Made by a program: the position numbers and the translations under genes. 24,439 nucleotides of DNA from Zestomicrobium sp964482405. Lineage in GTDB: Archaea; Thermoproteota; Thermoprotei_A; Sulfolobales; NBVN01. Shown piece by piece: positions 22,398 to 24,439 of this stretch (position 1 is the first letter of the stretch; each line of letters starts with the position of its first letter). The notes beneath the pieces were generated by a model. It was given only the letters and a program-made list of their open reading frames with translations, made no database searches and was not told the DNA's origin. The DNA is taken from positions 1 through 24,439 of the forward strand of contig CAYZXH010000024.1 of the NCBI GenBank assembly GCA_964482405.1. The letters are read 5' to 3'.

Positions 22398-23015
22398 GTG
22401 GGTGAGGCGAGCAAAATACCTCAAAACCTGACCAGAATCTACTTGAGGGTGAGTCCTGAGAGGCTCGGCGCGTTAATCGGTGAGGGTGGGAAAACCCTGA
22501 GAGATCTTGAGAACAGGACTCAAACGATAGTAAGCGTTGATAGCGTAAACAGTAACGTAGTCATTGAAGCCGCAACTCCTCAAACTCCGATCGACATGTT
22601 GCTGAAGGCCTCAGACTTCATTAAAGCTATTGACGCGGGCTTCAGTCCTGAAAGAGCTTTAAGGTTACTGGATGAGGACGCAGTATTGATAATAATGAAT
22701 CTGAAAGAGATTGTAGGGGACTCGCAGAGTCATCTATACAGGGTTAAAGCGAGGATCATAGGTGAGGAAGGTAGGGTAAGGACAAACATAGAACAACTCA
22801 CAGGAGCTTACATAAGTATTTACGACGACTTAGTAGCTATTATAGGAGATTACGAGGGAGCATATCTAGCTAGGGAAGCCATAGAAATGCTCGTTCAAGG
22901 TAGGGAGCACTCAACAGTCTACAAGTTCCTCAATAAGAAAGCGCGAGAACTAAAACGTAGGAGACTCACGGAGTACTGGGTAAAAGACATCAACATCAAA
23001 GAAATGAAGAGCTGA
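22398..23015 (+). CDS. KH-domain RNA-binding protein (Dim2/Pno1/Krr1-like)
   Basis: A protein of about 205 residues with two KH domains. The first has the GxxG loop IGEGGKT (27-33); the second has IIGEEGRVR (120-128) followed by TGAYISIYDDLVAIIGD. The tail is basic (NKKARELKRRRL). The pair of KH domains and the tail match archaeal homologues of Dim2/Pno1, a small-subunit assembly factor that binds the 3' end of 16S rRNA. It follows the RIO1 gene, its functional partner. GTG 22398 is preferred (GGTGAT six bases upstream); a TTG two codons earlier lies too close to that site. It ends 42 bases before the tRNA-Trp gene encoded on the other strand. Confidence 0.93.
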   Translation: MGEASKIPQNLTRIYLRVSPERLGALIGEGGKTLRDLENRTQTIVSVDSVNSNVVIEAATPQTPIDMLLKASDFIKAIDAGFSPERALRLLDEDAVLIIMNLKEIVGDSQSHLYRVKARIIGEEGRVRTNIEQLTGAYISIYDDLVAIIGDYEGAYLAREAIEMLVQGREHSTVYKFLNKKARELKRRRLTEYWVKDINIKEMKS

Positions 23016-23057
23016 AGTAGAAGAAACCCGTACGTTAGGAGCCCTCTCCCAGTTATG

Positions 23058-23185
23058 TGGTGGGCCCGGGGGGACTTGAACCCCCGACCTACGGGTCTCG
23101 CCTGAACCCCTCCTATCATCCCTTTCGGTCCGTAGACCCGTAGAGGACTGGAGCCCGCCGCTCTGCCTAGCTGAGCTACGGGCCC
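23058..23185 (-). tRNA. tRNA-Trp(CCA) with intron
   Basis: Minus-strand cloverleaf: acceptor GGGCCCG/CGGGCCC, D-stem GCTC/GAGC, anticodon stem GCGGG/CCCGT around C-T-CCA-G-A, T-stem GGGGG/CCCCC around TTCAAGT, discriminator A. The anticodon CCA is at 23151-23149. A 51-base intron (23147-23097) interrupts the loop between positions 37 and 38, the canonical archaeal site. The three bases after the discriminator read CCA (23060-23058), so the tail may be genome-encoded, unlike the tRNA-Thr in this window. Confidence 0.95.
23097..23147 (-). other. tRNA-Trp intron, position 37/38
   Basis: The 51-base intron begins TCCTCTACGGGTCT and ends CAGGCGAG. Its CTACGGGTCT is complementary to AGACCCGTAG spanning the 3' splice site and the 3' side of the anticodon stem. 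A GATGATAG stretch resembles a box C/C' motif, but no good CTGA box D is seen. In some archaea this intron is a C/D guide for methylation of the tRNA itself; here the boxes are incomplete. Confidence 0.85.
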
Positions 23186-23205
23186 ACCTCCGCTCATCAC
23201 ATACA

Positions 23206-23215
23206 GAATATAATC
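23206..23215 (-). promoter_or_regulatory. TATA box for tRNA-Trp
   Basis: GATTATATTC on the minus strand, centred about 26 bases upstream of the mature tRNA 5' end at 23185, an ideal archaeal spacing. Confidence 0.55.
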
Positions 23216-23269
23216 AGAGTTTTTAAATACTTTCTGCAACCCTTAACACGGTCAACACATCCCCGACTT

Positions 23270-23300
23270 TGACCTCCTCCTTGCCCTAAAGGGCGAGAGT
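23270..23300 (-). repeat. Hairpin repeat copy B, omega-RNA-like 3' end of a tnpB remnant
   Basis: On the minus strand: CTCTCGCCCTTTAGGGC then AAGGAGGAGGTCA, the same tail as copy A. A second small hairpin, CCCCG/CGGG around CATTAA (23301-23315), lies directly 5' of it, and 5' of that is the stop codon of a tnpB-like coding remnant. This order, stop codon, hairpins, GGAGGAGGTCA, is that of an IS605/IS1341-type element end. Confidence 0.65.
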
Positions 23301-23323
23301 TCCCGTTAATGCGGGGAGGTTCA

Positions 23324-23430
23324 TTACCGTTTCTTGATAGATGGTGGTTCATTGCCGTTCATGTGTGTTGGTTTCACGGCTCCCACCATCGAGCTTAAAT
23401 ACCTAGTAGTCCTGAGAGCACTGAACCAAA
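23324..23430 (-). pseudogene. Possible tnpB C-terminal remnant
   Basis: The minus strand is open for about 35 codons ending TAA at 23326-23324, with the terminal residues MVGAVKPTHMNGNEPPSIKK then R and stop; the part before this includes SALRTTRYLSS. A proline-rich, basic terminal tail followed at once by the hairpin and GGAGGAGGTCA is typical of archaeal TnpB/IS1341 ORFs. Nothing resembling the RuvC or zinc-finger domains remains, so this would be a small 3' relic. The assignment rests on position and tail character, not on a catalytic motif. Confidence 0.4.
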
Positions 23431-23447
23431 ACAAGTAAAACATGAAA

Positions 23448-23497
23448 ACCGAAACAACCCTACCCTCTCTTTAAGGGGCTCGGGGTTGTGGATGTAA
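23448..23497 (+). repeat. Hairpin E, variant of the dispersed repeat or terminator
   Basis: AACCGAAACAACCC, then CTCTCTTTAAGGGG, then GGGGTTGTGGATGTAAG. CAACCC pairs with GGGTTG, and an inner CCCTCT/AGGGG-like stem closes a TTTAA loop. It has the GAAA lead-in and loop character of copies A-D, but a GGATGT tail, common in other IS605 subtypes. It also lies just downstream of the minus-strand DGC gene, so a bidirectional terminator is an alternative. Confidence 0.4.
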
Positions 23498-23516
23498 GAA
23501 TCCTTACAGCAATACC

Positions 23517-23942
23517 TTAAGCGAAGAAGCGCGTGATAAAGTCTTTAACTATTTTGTCCGCTATCTTCGCCGCGTCCTCGTCGCTGAAGTCTAGTGAGGG
23601 CAGTTTATTAACTCCTTCTTTAGCTACCACTACCTCGTACGTTGGTTCTATCCCCTTCTGTCTGAGGACGTTCGAAGCACACATCAGCTGGCACCCGTTG
23701 ATCGCTAGGACCGCCTTAGCCTTCTTAAAGATCTCTATGTGTGTCTTGCTGCCGGCCCCCACAGCTGAGAGGCAGCACATCCTGACCTTGTCCGGGAATG
23801 CCTTAGTCAGCCTCCTGGCAACCTCGTTGCCGAGTTGACTTGTTGAGGAGGCACCGTCGCACGTGGCGACGATGATTAAGTCGCTGGCGTGTGTTACGCA
23901 GTGCGGGAGTAGCTGATACTTGCTTGACGCGGCGTTGCTCAA
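23517..23942 (-). CDS. DGC-domain putative zinc/metal-binding protein
   Basis: A 141-residue protein of the DGC family (PF08859-type), named for its conserved Asp-Gly-Cys-like motifs. Conserved cysteines are C28 (ATCDGASSTSQLGNEVARRL), the pair C56-C57 (MCCLSAVGAG), C84 (AINGCQLMC) and C88. These presumably bind metal; the reaction is not established. It lies three bases downstream of the NifX-like gene on the same strand, in a metal-cofactor type cluster. The neighbours suggest handling of metals, sulfur or iron-sulfur precursors, which is inference. Length and motif order are normal for the family. Confidence 0.85.
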   Translation of the reverse strand: MSNAASSKYQLLPHCVTHASDLIIVATCDGASSTSQLGNEVARRLTKAFPDKVRMCCLSAVGAGSKTHIEIFKKAKAVLAINGCQLMCASNVLRQKGIEPTYEVVVAKEGVNKLPSLDFSDEDAAKIADKIVKDFITRFFA

Positions 23943-23945
23943 GCC

Positions 23946-24338
23946 TCACCAGCCTCTGTGGTGGCTGTGCGATTCACGCGGTCCCACAGCCTCTTCTAGA
24001 TTTCCCTCCACAAACATCCTGACAGCCTCTTCTAGAGTTATTAAGCCCTCAACAGCTTCCGGGATGAAGTACACCTTAACCCCGCGCTCCCTCAACGCAG
24101 TGAATGCGTTGTATCCCATGTTTTGAACTATTAGAGCGTTTACGCCACGTGACGTCACCAGATCTATTACACCGGCTCCCCTCCCGTGCTCATGCTCTAC
24201 GTGAGGATTCTTAATTACTTCCAAAACCTTATATTCGTGACCGTTAATCTCTACTAGAGCGAAGTAGGGTGCTCTCCCGAAGTGCGGGCTGAGATAGTAT
24301 TTCTCACCAACTTTTATTATAGGTAGTCCTAAAATCAT
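23946..24338 (-). CDS. NifX/NafY-like dinitrogenase iron-molybdenum cofactor-binding family protein
   Basis: A 130-residue protein of the PF02579 family: LGLPIIKVGEKYYLSPHFGRAPYFALVEI (residues 3-31 region) and a core with GAGVIDLVTSRGVNALIVQN and MGYNAF, ending in a His-rich tail (ESHSHHRGW). The family binds iron-molybdenum or iron-sulfur cofactor precursors, and archaea without nitrogenase carry many stand-alone members of unknown role. No nif genes are present. Its ATG directly follows the TAA of the upstream gene (TAAATG), and it is three bases from the DGC gene, so all three are co-transcribed. The His-rich tail may add metal binding. Confidence 0.9.
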   Translation of the reverse strand: MILGLPIIKVGEKYYLSPHFGRAPYFALVEINGHEYKVLEVIKNPHVEHEHGRGAGVIDLVTSRGVNALIVQNMGYNAFTALRERGVKVYFIPEAVEGLITLEEAVRMFVEGNLEEAVGPRESHSHHRGW

Positions 24339-24439
24339 TTAAGGACCTTGACCCCCACTTCTCAATTCTTCGAGTCTCTTATCGATTTCCTTAAGAACTA
24401 CGTCTGTTATATACTTCTTAAGTTCTTCTAAGTATCTTA
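24339..24439 (-). CDS. C-terminal end of a charged helical protein (partial)
   Basis: The last 33 codons of a minus-strand gene whose start lies beyond the window. The visible residues, RYLEELKKYITDVVLKEIDK then RLEELRSGGQGP, are a charged helix, probably coiled-coil, with a short Gly-rich end. The TAA at 24341-24339 is immediately followed by the ATG of the NifX-like gene. In related clusters this position can hold a DUF5320-like or a metal-cofactor chaperone gene, but this fragment is too short to name. Confidence 0.55.
   Translation of the reverse strand, partial: RYLEELKKYITDVVLKEIDKRLEELRSGGQGP

Noticed and set aside
22919..23239. Minus-strand open frame of about 106 codons over the KH gene end and tRNA-Trp
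   Set aside because: It runs through the tRNA-Trp gene and its intron and is antisense to the KH gene; it has no family features and only a shadow-frame character.
23533..23838. Plus-strand open frames opposite the DGC and NifX-like genes
   Set aside because: They are antisense shadows of clearly conserved minus-strand genes and have no ribosome binding site or protein family signal.
1..24439. CRISPR array or cas genes
   Set aside because: No regularly spaced direct repeats of 24-40 bases were seen; the hairpin copies are kilobases apart and in both orientations.

Overview
The window comes from a hyperthermophilic-type archaeon of the Thermoproteota (Crenarchaeota), most likely close to Desulfurococcales; the rank is inference. 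Evidence: archaeal translation and ribosome-assembly genes (aIF2-beta, aIF1A, NMD3, RIO1, a KH-domain Dim2/Krr1-like protein, DUF424), a tRNA-Trp with an intron at the canonical 37/38 position, a tungsten-type aldehyde:ferredoxin oxidoreductase, archaeal type IV pilins, GGTGA-type ribosome binding sites, frequent GTG/TTG starts and TATA-box promoters.

Layout. 1-1101: an archaeal STAND/AAA-like ATPase. 1246-4748: a probable operon with a 36-residue single-span membrane peptide, a sodium:solute symporter and an AOR-family oxidoreductase. 4888-5820 (minus): a membrane-anchored nucleosidase/phosphorylase-like protein. 5821-6395: a long AT-rich spacer with a hairpin repeat and operator-like repeats in front of a class I aminotransferase (6396-7604). 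7593-12587: a pilus locus with two pilin-like genes on the minus strand, a divergent third pilin, a secretion ATPase and two half-size platform proteins. 12659-15174: two short paralogous unknown proteins, a tiny unknown protein, a PTPS/QueD-family enzyme and a double-HTH regulator. 15298-17006 (minus): an AspRS/AsnRS-derived, asparagine-synthetase-like gene translationally coupled to an Lrp/AsnC regulator. 17276-17349: tRNA-Thr(GGT). 17419-19083: a small GNAT and a CDKAL1/MtaB-type tRNA methylthiotransferase. 19161-23015: the information-processing block aIF2-beta, DUF424, NMD3, aIF1A, RIO1 and KH protein. 23058-23185: intron-containing tRNA-Trp. 23260-23500: remnant of an IS605/IS1341-type tnpB 3' end plus hairpins. 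23517-24439 (minus): DGC-domain protein, NifX-like protein and the C-terminus of a further gene.

The signal least explained by ordinary genes is a dispersed family of about 40-nt hairpins (21075, 6101, 1159, with relatives at 23270 and 23448). Each has an ACAAC(T/C)GAAA lead-in, a C-rich stem closed by a CTTTAG-like loop and, in the best copies, a GGAGGAGGTCA tail. The copy at 23270 directly follows a tnpB-like C-terminal coding remnant, so these look like solo omega-RNA/right-end relics, possibly retained as small RNAs. Other points of interest are a probable AUA start codon for RIO1, an AsnC-AsnA-like regulatory pair, active-site substitutions in the PTPS and nucleosidase homologues, and a Tad-like split of the pilus platform protein.
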